Positions 34,538 through 43,442 of a DNA stretch of 64,000 nucleotides are shown in pieces. The stretch's first letter is position 1, and every line of letters starts with the position of its first letter. The notes under the pieces are model-generated. The model was not told where the DNA came from. It ran no database searches and saw nothing but the letters and a program-made list of their open reading frames with translations. This stretch comes from Psychrobacillus sp. FSL K6-2836 (GTDB taxonomy: Bacteria; Bacillota; Bacilli; Bacillales_A; Planococcaceae), in the NCBI RefSeq assembly GCF_038003085.1, contig NZ_JBBOOM010000001.1, forward strand, positions 3,720,001-3,784,000, written 5' to 3'. The position numbers and the translations under genes were made by a program.

Positions 34538-36298
34538 ATGAGAAAAACTAAAATAGTTTGTACAATTGGACCCGCAAGTGAATCAGAAGAAATGTTAGAG
34601 AAACTAATTAATGCTGGTATGAATGTTGCCAGATTGAATTTCTCACATGGAAATCACGAGGAACATTCTGCAAGAATTCAAACGATTCGTAAAGTATCTA
34701 AGAAAACAGGTAAAGTTGTTGGAATATTATTGGATACAAAAGGACCTGAAATTCGCACACATAAAATGGAAAATGGTGCGATTGAGCTTCAATCTGGAGA
34801 AACAATTGAAATTTCGATGACAGAAGTGTTAGGTACTTTAGAGCGTTTCTCTATTTCCTACGAAAAATTAATCGAGGATGTTCATGAAGGTTCAGTCATT
34901 CTATTGGATGACGGACTAATTGAATTAATCGTGCAAAAAATTGATAAAGAGAATGGAATTATTTCTACTTATATTCAAAATGCAGGAACGTTAAAAAATA
35001 ATAAAGGTGTCAATGTACCAGGAGTATCGGTACAATTACCTGGCATGACAGAAAAGGATGCTCAGGATATCCTCTTTGGTATTGAACAGGATATAGACTT
35101 TGTTGCTGCTTCTTTCGTTCGTCGTGCAAAAGATGTGCTAGAAATCCGTAAGCTACTAGAAGAAAATAATGGTGAACATATTCAAATTATCGCTAAAATC
35201 GAAAATCAAGAAGGCGTAGATAATATTGATGAAATTATTCAAGTATCTGACGGCTTAATGGTTGCAAGGGGAGATCTAGGTGTAGAAATTCCAGCAGAAG
35301 AAGTTCCTTTAGTTCAAAAGAAACTAATTACAAAATGTAACGAAGCTGGAAAACCTGTTATTACAGCTACTCAAATGCTCGATTCTATGCAAAGAAATCC
35401 TAGACCTACTCGCGCAGAAGCAAGTGACGTCGCAAATGCTATATTTGATGGAACAGATGCAATTATGCTTTCTGGGGAAACAGCAGCTGGGCTTTATCCA
35501 GTAGAGGCTGTTCAAACGATGGATAAAATAGCTCGTCGTACGGAAAATGCAGTAGATTATCGTGAAAATGTAACGAAAATTAGTAAAGCACGTGACGTTA
35601 ACCTAACGGATGCTATTGGTCAAGCAGTTGCACACACGGCGATAAACCTAAAGGTAAAAGCAGTTATTGCACCAACCGAAAGTGGATATACTGCAAAAAT
35701 GATTGCTAAATTTAGACCTGGTGTTCCGATTATTGCTGTGACTTCAACTGCTACCCCATCTAGAAAACTAACATTAGTTTGGGGAGTATATCCAATTGTT
35801 GGAAAAAAAGCTCACTCAACAGATGAGATTTTGGAAGTAGCTGTGGAGGAAAGTATTCTTCACCATTACGTAACTCATGGGGATCTAGTTGTCATTACGG
35901 CTGGTGTACCTGTTGGAGAAGCGGGCACAACAAACTTGATGAAGGTTCATATTATTGGAGACTTAGTTGCAAGAGGACAAGGTATTGGTAAAAATACTGC
36001 ATTCGGAAAAGCAATAGTTGTGAATAACGCGGAAGAATTAGCTGGACAAGATACAACGGATAGTATTATTGTGACATTAGGATCTGACCGTGATATGGTC
36101 CCTAGTATTGAAAAATGCAGAGGTTTAATCACCGAAGAGGGTGGTTTAACTAGTCATGCCGCAGTCGTTGGACTTAGCTTAGGTGTGCCGGTTATTGTAG
36201 GTGTTAAAGATGCCACAACTCTTATAAAAAATGGCCAAGAATTAACGATAGATGCTGAAAGTGGATTTATCTATCATGGTCACGCTAGCATAATTTAA
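34538..36298 (+). CDS. pyk: Pyruvate kinase
   Basis: Pyk converts phosphoenolpyruvate and ADP to pyruvate and ATP. The 586-aa protein starts [16 protein letters not shown] at ATG 34538, with AAAGGA upstream; a longer frame from 34430 is only an overlap with pfkA. Motifs seen are [11 protein letters not shown] near 30, [17 protein letters not shown] near 217 (catalytic Lys) and [17 protein letters not shown] near 243. After about residue 475 comes the extra C-terminal domain of Bacillus enzymes, a PEP-utiliser-like swivelling domain with [20 protein letters not shown]. Confidence 0.96.
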   Translation: MRKTKIVCTIGPASESEEMLEKLINAGMNVARLNFSHGNHEEHSARIQTIRKVSKKTGKVVGILLDTKGPEIRTHKMENGAIELQSGETIEISMTEVLGTLERFSISYEKLIEDVHEGSVILLDDGLIELIVQKIDKENGIISTYIQNAGTLKNNKGVNVPGVSVQLPGMTEKDAQDILFGIEQDIDFVAASFVRRAKDVLEIRKLLEENNGEHIQIIAKIENQEGVDNIDEIIQVSDGLMVARGDLGVEIPAEEVPLVQKKLITKCNEAGKPVITATQMLDSMQRNPRPTRAEASDVANAIFDGTDAIMLSGETAAGLYPVEAVQTMDKIARRTENAVDYRENVTKISKARDVNLTDAIGQAVAHTAINLKVKAVIAPTESGYTAKMIAKFRPGVPIIAVTSTATPSRKLTLVWGVYPIVGKKAHSTDEILEVAVEESILHHYVTHGDLVVITAGVPVGEAGTTNLMKVHIIGDLVARGQGIGKNTAFGKAIVVNNAEELAGQDTTDSIIVTLGSDRDMVPSIEKCRGLITEEGGLTSHAAVVGLSLGVPVIVGVKDATTLIKNGQELTIDAESGFIYHGHASII

Positions 36299-36304
36299 GA
36301 AAAT

Positions 36305-36331
36305 GCCTCACCCTAAAAGGTGGGGCTTTTA
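36305..36331 (+). terminator. Terminator after pyk
   Basis: GCCTCACC (36305-36312) pairs with GGTGGGGC (36319-36326), with one G-U pair, followed by TTTTA. Confidence 0.85.
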
Positions 36332-36376
36332 TTGAATGAAAAGAAGTAGCGTATTAGAATCTATTTATTAATACTA

Positions 36377-36505
36377 TTGATTTTCGTTTCAGGTGGACGC
36401 TTTCCGCGGGGTGAGCGATGAGCCGTCACCGTCGCTTGCGCGTCGATGTGATGCCTCATCTGTCTCACTCATCCCGGTGGAGTCGCCACCTTGCACTACA
36501 ATCAA
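36377..36505 (+). repeat. Repeat B copy after pyk
   Basis: From TTGATTTTCGTTTCAGGTGG through ACGCTTTCCGCGGGGTGAGC to GGAGTCGCCACCTTGCAC and TACAATCAA. The middle contains a GAGCGATGAGCC/… CATCTGTCTCACTC palindromic segment with a GACGGTGACGG-type stem. It is directly followed by element C in the same orientation. Confidence 0.85.
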
Positions 36506-36938
36506 TTAAGTGAGCAGTACTCAGCAGGAAGATTTTGCAGAGCCTATCGCTAAGATGATATCATTAGGCAGAGTGATTATAGTGATAAAACTTTCTGTAA
36601 TCGTTGTTGATTTAGAGATGCTATTATTTAGTGATAGATAGTGGGAAATTTAAAAAAATAGTAAGTTTTACTTAATAAAGAAGCAAAATAGCGACCGAAA
36701 TTGTAATTTAGGACACATACTCTATGAATAAGAAAGTTCTTTTCCCTAGTTATCCGAAAAGACACTTGCCTGTTTCTCAAAGTTGTAGAAGGGCGACGGA
36801 CAGACAAACGCCATAAGATTACCGAGAAAAGGGAGGCTGGTCGTGACGTCAGTCACGATCAGCCTCTCAAAAAATTATCCGATAATATTGTAGTAACAAG
36901 TCTGTCCAATGCCCGCTGGAAACGTTTGAAATAGGTTT
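36506..36938 (+). repeat. Element C, copy 1: long repeat ending in a nested inverted-repeat structure
   Basis: The first part (36506-36768) matches the copies at 53507 and partly 46632. The 167-nt structured part is 36769-36935. CCTGTTTC (36769-36776) pairs with GAAATAGG (36928-36935), and GGACAGAC (36798-36805) with GTCTGTCC (36900-36907). ATTACCGA (36818-36825) pairs with CGATAAT-type sequence near 36880. The central stem is GAGGCTGGTCGTGAC (36833-36847) with GTCACGATCAGCCTC (36852-36866). No protein-coding sense was found. Confidence 0.85.
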
Positions 36939-36981
36939 TGAGTTTAAATGGTGCTTAAGCTATTTCTAAAAGGAAGGTGAA

Positions 36982-37377
36982 ATGATGAAATGGATTATTG
37001 GTTTGTTTATCTTAATCCCTGCGGTTGAATTATATATTCTAATGCTATCAGGTAAAACGATTGGAGTAGGATATACATTTTTATTGATCATTGCAAGTGG
37101 AATAATTGGTGGCTATTTTGCAAAAAGACAAGGCTTTAAAGCATTCCGTGAAGTATCCGACAGCGTTAAAAACTATCAAGCACCAGGAGAAGCAGCGATA
37201 AATGGTATTAGTATATTTGTCGGAGCTATATTAGTTGTACTGCCTGGATTTATCTCTGATTTAATTGGCTTCATGCTTTTATTTGCTCCAACGCGTAACT
37301 TATTTAAACCACTTGTTTATAGATGGATTCGCAAAAAGATGAAAAACGGTCAAGTTATTGTGATGAAGTCTTCGTAA
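36982..37377 (+). CDS. fxsA: FxsA-family membrane protein
   Basis: The 131-aa FxsA/YtzA protein has an N-terminal membrane hairpin (MKWIIGLFILIPAVELYILM, about 1-22, and YTFLLIIASGIIGGYFAKRQG, about 30-50) and a third segment near 78-100 (INGISIFVGAILVVLPGFISD). The conserved FILIPAVELYIL and LPGFISDLIGFMLL blocks identify the family. The E. coli member eases phage-exclusion effects when overproduced; the native role is unknown. AAGGAAGG precedes; ATG 36982 or 36985 both fit. The last 23 bases overlap the end of convergent ytvI. Confidence 0.88.
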   Translation: MMKWIIGLFILIPAVELYILMLSGKTIGVGYTFLLIIASGIIGGYFAKRQGFKAFREVSDSVKNYQAPGEAAINGISIFVGAILVVLPGFISDLIGFMLLFAPTRNLFKPLVYRWIRKKMKNGQVIVMKSS

Positions 37378-38329
37378 AGCTTTCCCATTTATGGGCGAAT
37401 AGATAAATAAATGGACTAAACAATATCCCTACAAATCCAAAGATTAAAATGGCTGCCGCGCTCAAATAAAAGACGTGGACAGCCTTTATTTGTGTGGTGG
37501 ATGACCAGAGTACCGATTCGACGATATGTCTTGTTAACTGAACAAACAAGTATAAAAGTAAGATAATAGTACCTACCATATGCATTTCCATTAAAAAAAA
37601 GTAAATACATAAAGGGATTAGTATTAGGCCTGTACCTAAAAAAGGAACGCTATCGACTAAAGAAATAAGAAATGCATACTTAATCGGATTATGTAATCCT
37701 AATACCGAAAATCCAATAGTGATTAAGATAAACGTTAATACAAATAACTTAAACTCTACATGTATAAATTGATTTACGATGGTTGAAGATTTCAATAATG
37801 CTCTGTGGCAAAGACTGCGCATTTTTTTAGGAAAGTAAACTAGAAACCATTCTCGGTCCTTTATAGATTCGATTAAGGAAAAGAATAATCCAATACTAAA
37901 CAAGAATATCTCAAAAAAATAAGAGGGTAAATGCGTTACATTTAATAATAAATCATTCAATATTTTATTTAGTAATGTTTGAAATTTGCCTTCAAACATC
38001 ATAAATATAGGGTGATTTTGTATTTCCATAACAGGTAGTAAAACAACATGTTCGTGTATAAATGGAATTAGATCAATTAATGTTTGAATTAGAAAAAATA
38101 AGATGATTAAAAAACTCGATAAAATTAAAACTACAGTGAGTAAAACACTTAAAAATACTGGAATTTTGAATTTTTTATGTAATAAATTAGTTAATGGAAA
38201 TAGAAAGTAACCTCCAATAATTGACAAAGTAAGAGGGTAAGCAATAAATGATATCAGTATAATTATTCCAATTGGCAGCCATTGTGATAACAAATCTTTT
38301 TTATTTAATTGTAGAGTAATCATTTTCAT
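37355..38329 (-). CDS. ytvI: YtvI-like membrane protein, AI-2E/PerM family
   Basis: This 324-aa polytopic protein of the AI-2E transporter / sporulation YtvI family has about eight hydrophobic segments. They include two at the N-terminus (about 13-60), one near 130, and a C-terminal block with FLISLVDSVPFLGTGLILIP near 218, the family hallmark. In B. subtilis ytvI lies between ytzA (fxsA) and citZ, as here. The ribosome binding site is weak (AAAAGATTGG) and ATG 38323 is an alternative start. Transport role is not demonstrated. Confidence 0.85.
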   Translation of the reverse strand: MKMITLQLNKKDLLSQWLPIGIIILISFIAYPLTLSIIGGYFLFPLTNLLHKKFKIPVFLSVLLTVVLILSSFLIILFFLIQTLIDLIPFIHEHVVLLPVMEIQNHPIFMMFEGKFQTLLNKILNDLLLNVTHLPSYFFEIFLFSIGLFFSLIESIKDREWFLVYFPKKMRSLCHRALLKSSTIVNQFIHVEFKLFVLTFILITIGFSVLGLHNPIKYAFLISLVDSVPFLGTGLILIPLCIYFFLMEMHMVGTIILLLYLFVQLTRHIVESVLWSSTTQIKAVHVFYLSAAAILIFGFVGILFSPFIYLFAHKWESFTKTSSQ

Positions 38330-38376
38330 CCAATCTTTTCAATTAATTAGGAGATTTTATGATATTTTTCAACAAA

Positions 38377-38390
38377 CTTAAGCGTTTTCA
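38377..38390. promoter_or_regulatory. Possible CcpA (cre) site upstream of citZ
   Basis: CTTAAGCGTTTTCA agrees with the catabolite-response-element consensus at 12 of 14 positions, with mismatches at the first two bases. It lies 130 bases before citZ. B. subtilis citZ is repressed by CcpA, so the position is sensible, but the match is imperfect. Confidence 0.35.
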
Positions 38391-38519
38391 TTCACAAAGA
38401 CGACAATATTGATTATACTGTTTAAGTAAGCAATACTAAAAACATTAATATATACATATAGTTCTTCTGATTTTGAAAATATGATCAGAAGTCTTATGTT
38501 GTAAAGGGGAGACTTTGAT

Positions 38520-39635
38520 ATGACAACAACTAAAGGTTTAGAAGGAATTGTAGCGGCAGAAACGTCAATCAGTTCAATCATCGATGATACACTTACATAC
38601 GTTGGATATGATATTGATGATTTAGCAAACAATGCGAGCTTTGAAGAAGTAGTTTACTTGCTTTGGCATAAGCGTCTTCCAAATGCGACAGAACTTGCTG
38701 AATTGAAGCAACAATTAGCTGATCATATGGCTGTACCGCAAGAAGTTTTGAATTTTTTCAAAACATTCCCAATCAATGATGTACATCCAATGACTGCTCT
38801 TAGAACAACAGTTTCTATGCTTGCATTATATGATGATGCTGCAGAAGATATGTCCGATGAGGCGAATTACTTAAAAGCAATTAAATTACAAGCAAAAATC
38901 CCGACATTAGTAACAGCTTTCTCACGTGTTCGCAAAGGTCAAGAACCTGTAGCACCTAAAACAGACTTAGGCTATGCTGCTAACTTCTTGTACATGCTAC
39001 ACGGAGAATTACCACAAGACATAGAGGTCGAAGCGTTTGACAAAGCACTTGTATTGCATGCGGATCATGAGTTGAATGCTTCTACATTCACTGCTCGCGT
39101 ATGTGTAGCAACCCTTTCAGACATCTATTCTGGCGTAGTTGCAGCAATTGGAGCTTTAAAAGGACCTCTACATGGTGGAGCAAACGAGCAAGTTATGAAA
39201 ATGTTAACTGAAATCGATACACTTGATAATGTTGACACTTATATTGACGAAAAATTAGAAAACAAAGTAAAAATTATGGGATTCGGTCACCGTGTATATA
39301 GAAAAGGAGATCCACGTGCAAAACATTTACGTGAAATGTCTAAAAAATTGACTACACTTAATGGCGAATCTAAACTATATGATATGTCTATTCGTATCGA
39401 AGAAATAGTTACAGGACAAAAGAACTTACCACCAAACGTAGATTTCTATTCTGCATCTGTTTATCATTCCTTGAAAATAGATCATGATTTATTTACACCA
39501 ATCTTTGCAGTATCACGTGTATCTGGTTGGAGCGCTCATATTCTTGAGCAATATGCAAACAATCGTTTAATCCGTCCACGTGCAGAATATGTAGGGCCTG
39601 GAATGCAAAAATATATTCCAATTGAAGAAAGATAA
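38520..39635 (+). CDS. citZ: Citrate synthase
   Basis: CitZ condenses acetyl-CoA with oxaloacetate at TCA entry. The 371-aa bacterial short type shows LEGIVAAETSISSI at the start, VLHADHELNASTFTAR near 178 (oxaloacetate-binding His), LKGPLHGGANEQVMKML near 215 and MGFGHRVYRKGDPRAKHLR near 255 (catalytic His and Arg). AAAGGGGAG precedes ATG 38520. icd and mdh follow in the same direction, the order of the B. subtilis citZ-icd-mdh operon. Confidence 0.97.
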   Translation: MTTTKGLEGIVAAETSISSIIDDTLTYVGYDIDDLANNASFEEVVYLLWHKRLPNATELAELKQQLADHMAVPQEVLNFFKTFPINDVHPMTALRTTVSMLALYDDAAEDMSDEANYLKAIKLQAKIPTLVTAFSRVRKGQEPVAPKTDLGYAANFLYMLHGELPQDIEVEAFDKALVLHADHELNASTFTARVCVATLSDIYSGVVAAIGALKGPLHGGANEQVMKMLTEIDTLDNVDTYIDEKLENKVKIMGFGHRVYRKGDPRAKHLREMSKKLTTLNGESKLYDMSIRIEEIVTGQKNLPPNVDFYSASVYHSLKIDHDLFTPIFAVSRVSGWSAHILEQYANNRLIRPRAEYVGPGMQKYIPIEER

Positions 39636-39656
39636 TAGTAGTATTATCTTAGTAGC

Positions 39657-39690
39657 TAGGGCTTAAACACTTCCCGTGTTTACTGCCCTA
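39657..39690 (+). other. Intercistronic hairpin between citZ and icd
   Basis: TAGGGC (39657-39662) pairs with GCCCTA (39685-39690) and AAACAC with GTGTTT inside it. No T run follows, so it is more likely an RNA-stability or processing hairpin than a terminator. Confidence 0.55.
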
Positions 39691-39718
39691 TGATTATGAT
39701 AGTAGGAGGAAATAACAA

Positions 39719-40984
39719 ATGACAACAGGCAAAATTACAGTAGAAAACGGTGTACTTAACGTACCAAACACAGCAGTAATTCCTTTCATCGAGGGAGACG
39801 GAACAGGTCCAGATATTTGGGCAGCAGCATCCCGTGTATTAGAAGCTTCAGTAGAAAAAGCTTATAATGGTGAAAAGAAAATTGAATGGAAAGAAGTTCT
39901 TGCAGGTCAAAAAGCATTCGATAAAACTGGCGAATGGTTACCTCAAGAAACTTTAGATGTTATTAATGAGTACCTAATTGCTATTAAAGGACCTTTAACT
40001 ACACCAATCGGTGGGGGAATTCGTTCATTAAACGTAGCGTTACGTCAAGAACTTGATCTATATACTTGCCTGCGTCCAGTTCGTTATTTCACTGGTGTTC
40101 CATCTCCAGTTAAACGTCCGGAAGATACAGACATGGTTATTTTCCGTGAAAATACGGAAGATATCTACGCTGGTATTGAGTATGCAAAAGGTACAGATAA
40201 TGCGAAAAAACTAATCGATTTCTTACAAACAGAATTCGGTGTTACAAATATTCGTTTCCCAGAAACTTCAGGTATCGGTATTAAACCAATTTCTGAAGAA
40301 GGTACAAAACGTTTAGTTCGCGCGGCTATTAACTATATTATTAAAGAAGGTCGTACTTCTTTAACATTAGTTCATAAAGGGAATATCATGAAGTTCACAG
40401 AAGGTGCTTTCAAAACTTGGGGTTACGAAGTAGCAGAACAAGAATTTGGTGATAAAGTATTTACTTGGAACCAATATGATCAAATTAAAGAAGAGCAAGG
40501 AACGGAAGCTGCTGACAAAGCACAAGCTGATGCACTTGCAGCTGGTAAAATTCTAGTAAAAGATTCGATTGCTGATATCTTCTTACAACAAATTTTAACA
40601 CGTCCAAAAGAGTTTGATGTAGTTGCTACAATGAACTTAAACGGAGATTATATTTCTGATGCACTTGCTGCACAAGTTGGTGGTATCGGTATTGCTCCAG
40701 GAGCTAATATTAACTATGTAACTGGACATGCTATTTTCGAGGCTACTCATGGTACAGCTCCTAAATATGCTGGACTTGACAAAGTTAACCCATCATCCGT
40801 TATTCTTTCAGGAGTATTAATGCTAGAACATTTAGGCTGGACTGAAGCTGCGAAACTTATCATGGATTCAATGGAGAAATCTATCGCTTCTAAAGTGGTT
40901 ACTTATGATTTCGCTCGTTTAATGGATGGTGCAACTGAAGTTAAATGTTCTGAATTCGCTGATGAACTTATTAAAAATATGTAA
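39719..40984 (+). CDS. icd: NADP-dependent isocitrate dehydrogenase
   Basis: Icd oxidises isocitrate to 2-oxoglutarate. The 421-aa protein is of the E. coli/Bacillus NADP type, with [16 protein letters not shown] near 21, the substrate loop [20 protein letters not shown] near 100 (the Ser phosphorylated in E. coli is present) and [14 protein letters not shown] near 140. The NADP segment [14 protein letters not shown] is near 340. GGAGG lies before ATG 39719. It is preceded by an RNA hairpin after citZ and followed by a strong terminator before mdh. Confidence 0.97.
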   Translation: MTTGKITVENGVLNVPNTAVIPFIEGDGTGPDIWAAASRVLEASVEKAYNGEKKIEWKEVLAGQKAFDKTGEWLPQETLDVINEYLIAIKGPLTTPIGGGIRSLNVALRQELDLYTCLRPVRYFTGVPSPVKRPEDTDMVIFRENTEDIYAGIEYAKGTDNAKKLIDFLQTEFGVTNIRFPETSGIGIKPISEEGTKRLVRAAINYIIKEGRTSLTLVHKGNIMKFTEGAFKTWGYEVAEQEFGDKVFTWNQYDQIKEEQGTEAADKAQADALAAGKILVKDSIADIFLQQILTRPKEFDVVATMNLNGDYISDALAAQVGGIGIAPGANINYVTGHAIFEATHGTAPKYAGLDKVNPSSVILSGVLMLEHLGWTEAAKLIMDSMEKSIASKVVTYDFARLMDGATEVKCSEFADELIKNM

Positions 40985-41007
40985 TATGAAATTGAATTTT
41001 GGTTTTT

Positions 41008-41035
41008 AAGGAAGGGAATTTTCCCTTCCTTTTCT
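41008..41035 (+). terminator. Hairpin/terminator between icd and mdh
   Basis: AAGGAAGGGA (41008-41017) pairs with TCCCTTCCTT (41022-41031), followed by TTTCTT. It may partly end or attenuate the citZ-icd message. Confidence 0.75.
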
Positions 41036-41061
41036 TATAAAAACAAAAGGAGAGTTTTCTA

Positions 41062-42000
41062 ATGACATTGAAAAGAAGTAAAATTTCAGTAATCGGTGGA
41101 GGATTTACAGGTGCAACAACTGCTTTTCTACTTGCTCAAAAAGAGCTTGGTGATATTGTATTAGTAGATATTCCACAAGCAGAAAATGCTACTAAAGGTA
41201 AAGCTTTGGATATGGCACAAGCTGGACCAGTCCAAGGATTTGACTCTGATATCATTGGTACTTCTAACTATGAAGATACGAAAGATTCAGATCTAGTAAT
41301 TATCACTGCTGGTATAGCACGTAAACCTGGTATGAGCCGTGATGATTTAGTTCAAACAAACCAAAAAGTAATGAAATCTGTTACATCTGAAATCGTAAAA
41401 TATTCTCCAAATACAACAATTTTAGTATTAACGAACCCTGTTGATGCGATGACTTATACAGTTTATAAAGAATCAGGTTTACCAAAAGAACGTGTAATCG
41501 GACAATCTGGTGTACTTGATACTGCTCGTTTCCGTACGTTTGTTGCGAAAGAATTAAACCTATCTGTTAAAGATGTAACTGGTTTTGTTCTTGGCGGACA
41601 TGGCGACGATATGGTGCCATTAGTAAGATATTCTTACGCTGGTGGAATTCCATTAGAAACTCTAATCGACGCAGCTCGTTTAGAAGAAATCGTAGATCGT
41701 ACTCGTAAAGGTGGAGCGGAAATCGTTAACCTTCTTGGCAATGGTTCTGCTTACTATGCTCCCGCTGCATCTTTAGTTGAAATGGCTGAAGCAATTCTGA
41801 AAGACCAAAAGCGAGTATTGCCATCAATCGCTTATTTAGAAGGCGAATATGGTATGGATGGCATTTACCTTGGTGTTCCAACAGTACTTGGTGCAGCAGG
41901 TATCGAGAAAATTATCGAACTTGAGTTAACAGAAGATGAAAAAGCATTATTAAACAAATCAGCAGACGCCGTCAAAGCTGTTATGAAAGTTTTAGTTTAA
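41062..42000 (+). CDS. mdh: Malate dehydrogenase
   Basis: The enzyme oxidises malate to oxaloacetate with NAD. The 312-aa LDH-like malate dehydrogenase begins with the Rossmann motif [18 protein letters not shown] (about 8-25). The NAD-specific Asp is in IVLVDIP near 34, and the substrate/mobile loop [17 protein letters not shown] is near 80. Catalytic Asp and His are in [12 protein letters not shown] (near 150) and [15 protein letters not shown] (near 178). AAAGGAGAG precedes ATG 41062. It completes the citZ-icd-mdh block. Confidence 0.97.
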   Translation: MTLKRSKISVIGGGFTGATTAFLLAQKELGDIVLVDIPQAENATKGKALDMAQAGPVQGFDSDIIGTSNYEDTKDSDLVIITAGIARKPGMSRDDLVQTNQKVMKSVTSEIVKYSPNTTILVLTNPVDAMTYTVYKESGLPKERVIGQSGVLDTARFRTFVAKELNLSVKDVTGFVLGGHGDDMVPLVRYSYAGGIPLETLIDAARLEEIVDRTRKGGAEIVNLLGNGSAYYAPAASLVEMAEAILKDQKRVLPSIAYLEGEYGMDGIYLGVPTVLGAAGIEKIIELELTEDEKALLNKSADAVKAVMKVLV

Positions 42001-42017
42001 ACTTAAGGTTGTTACTA

Positions 42018-42047
42018 ATCGAGTGGGGAAACCCACTCGATTTTTTT
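42018..42047 (+). terminator. Terminator after mdh
   Basis: ATCGAGTGGG (42018-42027) pairs with CCCACTCGAT (42032-42041), with a GAAA loop and a T run. Confidence 0.95.
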
Positions 42048-42226
42048 ATAAGAAAGTACATTAAAATGTCCTTGATTACTGGGACCTTGGCTTGGGACTT
42101 ACATAAGGATGGCTAAAAGTGCCTTTAATCACAAGTATCCTAACTGGTAAGGTCCTATCATCACCTTGCGCTTTGCGTAGGTTTATTGTTAATATAGAAT
42201 TAGCTATTTGTGAGGGGGAGGAACTA

Positions 42227-42673
42227 TTGTTATTAGGGAAAACTCGAAAAATAGGTAGACGTATACAGGAAATAGAGATTGGTGAAAAGTTAGCACTAAC
42301 AGAAAAAATTGAGGACAAAGACTTGCTACTATATCTGGGGCTAACCAATGATAACAACCCTTTATATATTCAACATGATTTTGCAGCTAAGACTCAATAT
42401 GGAAAACCTATCGTACCGTCTATTATGTTAACAGGTATTATTACATCCGCTATTTCAAAATACTTGCCGGGCCCTGGATCACATATAACAAAACAGTTTA
42501 TAAGCTTTCCAATACCTACTTATCATTACTCAATTGTAGAATTTACATTTGAAGTAAAGGAAATAGTAGAACGATTAAATAATGTAATAATTACAGTATT
42601 AGCTCAAAATGACCAAAACGAAATTGTTGTGGAAGGCGAGTTTCATGTAACGCCTCCAATTATAGAAAAATAA
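42227..42673 (+). CDS. MaoC-like hotdog protein, 148 aa
   Basis: A single-hotdog protein of the MaoC/(R)-enoyl-CoA hydratase family. The hydratase segment reads GLTNDNNPLYIQHDFAAKTQ near residue 47. The catalytic Asp of the usual SGDxNPLH motif is present but the His is replaced by Tyr, so normal hydratase activity is doubtful. TTG 42227 is chosen because GGGGGAGG ends about seven bases before it; the frame to 42119 extends across an unlikely region. It is upstream of phoP. A role in lipid metabolism is possible but unproven. Confidence 0.75.
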   Translation: MLLGKTRKIGRRIQEIEIGEKLALTEKIEDKDLLLYLGLTNDNNPLYIQHDFAAKTQYGKPIVPSIMLTGIITSAISKYLPGPGSHITKQFISFPIPTYHYSIVEFTFEVKEIVERLNNVIITVLAQNDQNEIVVEGEFHVTPPIIEK

Positions 42674-42734
42674 TAACGATATAGCTAACATCGATTTGGA
42701 ATGGGGGTTTCAAATCAACCTTGGAGGCAAAATA

Positions 42735-43442
42735 ATGAGAAAAGTATTAGTTGTGGATGACGAAAGTTCAATTGTAACTTTATTAAAATATAATCTTGAA
42801 GAAGCTGGTTTTGAAGTCATAACAGCAAGTGATGGCTTAGAAGGGCTTAATAAAGCTTTAGATGAAAAACCAGAGGTCATTGTACTGGATTGGATGCTAC
42901 CACATATGGATGGCATGGAGGTCTGCAAAGAGCTTCGTTTAAAGAAAGTACAAATTCCTATAATAATGTTAACAGCAAAAGACGAAGAATTCGATAAAGT
43001 ATTAGGTCTTGAACTAGGTGCCGATGATTATATGACGAAGCCTTTCAGTCCAAGAGAGGTAACCGCAAGGGTAAAAGCAATGATTCGTCGTTCTGGCATA
43101 TCTACTGAGCATAAGCAGGAGAAAACCATAGAAGAAATGTATACTTTTGGTCCGCTACAAGTATTCCCGGAACGTTTTGAGGTTCTTTTAAACAATGACG
43201 TCGTGGAGTTTACTCCAAAAGAGTTTGAATTACTAGTGTATTTAATAGAAAACAAAAATCGAGTATTAACACGTGATCAGCTATTAAGTGCGGTATGGAA
43301 CTATGATTTTGCTGGCGATACTCGTATAGTGGATGTTCATATTAGTCATTTGCGTGATAAAATTGAAGAGAATAGTAGAAAGCCTAATTTCATCAAAACA
43401 ATTAGAGGACTAGGATACAAGTTTGAGGAGCCTAAGAGCTAA
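42735..43442 (+). CDS. phoP: Response regulator PhoP
   Basis: OmpR-family regulator of the phosphate-starvation response. Receiver domain 1-120 has Asp9/Glu10 in KVLVVDDESS, phosphorylation site Asp52 in VIVLDWMLP and Lys in DDYMTKPFSP near 102. The C-terminal winged helix ends RTRDQLL-like/…VDVHISHLRDKIEE and IKTIRGLGYKFEEP. ATG 42735 has GGAGG seven bases upstream; the longer frame from 42696 is not supported. It overlaps phoR by one base. Assignment to PhoP rather than WalR rests on synteny with mdh and polA. Confidence 0.92.
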   Translation: MRKVLVVDDESSIVTLLKYNLEEAGFEVITASDGLEGLNKALDEKPEVIVLDWMLPHMDGMEVCKELRLKKVQIPIIMLTAKDEEFDKVLGLELGADDYMTKPFSPREVTARVKAMIRRSGISTEHKQEKTIEEMYTFGPLQVFPERFEVLLNNDVVEFTPKEFELLVYLIENKNRVLTRDQLLSAVWNYDFAGDTRIVDVHISHLRDKIEENSRKPNFIKTIRGLGYKFEEPKS

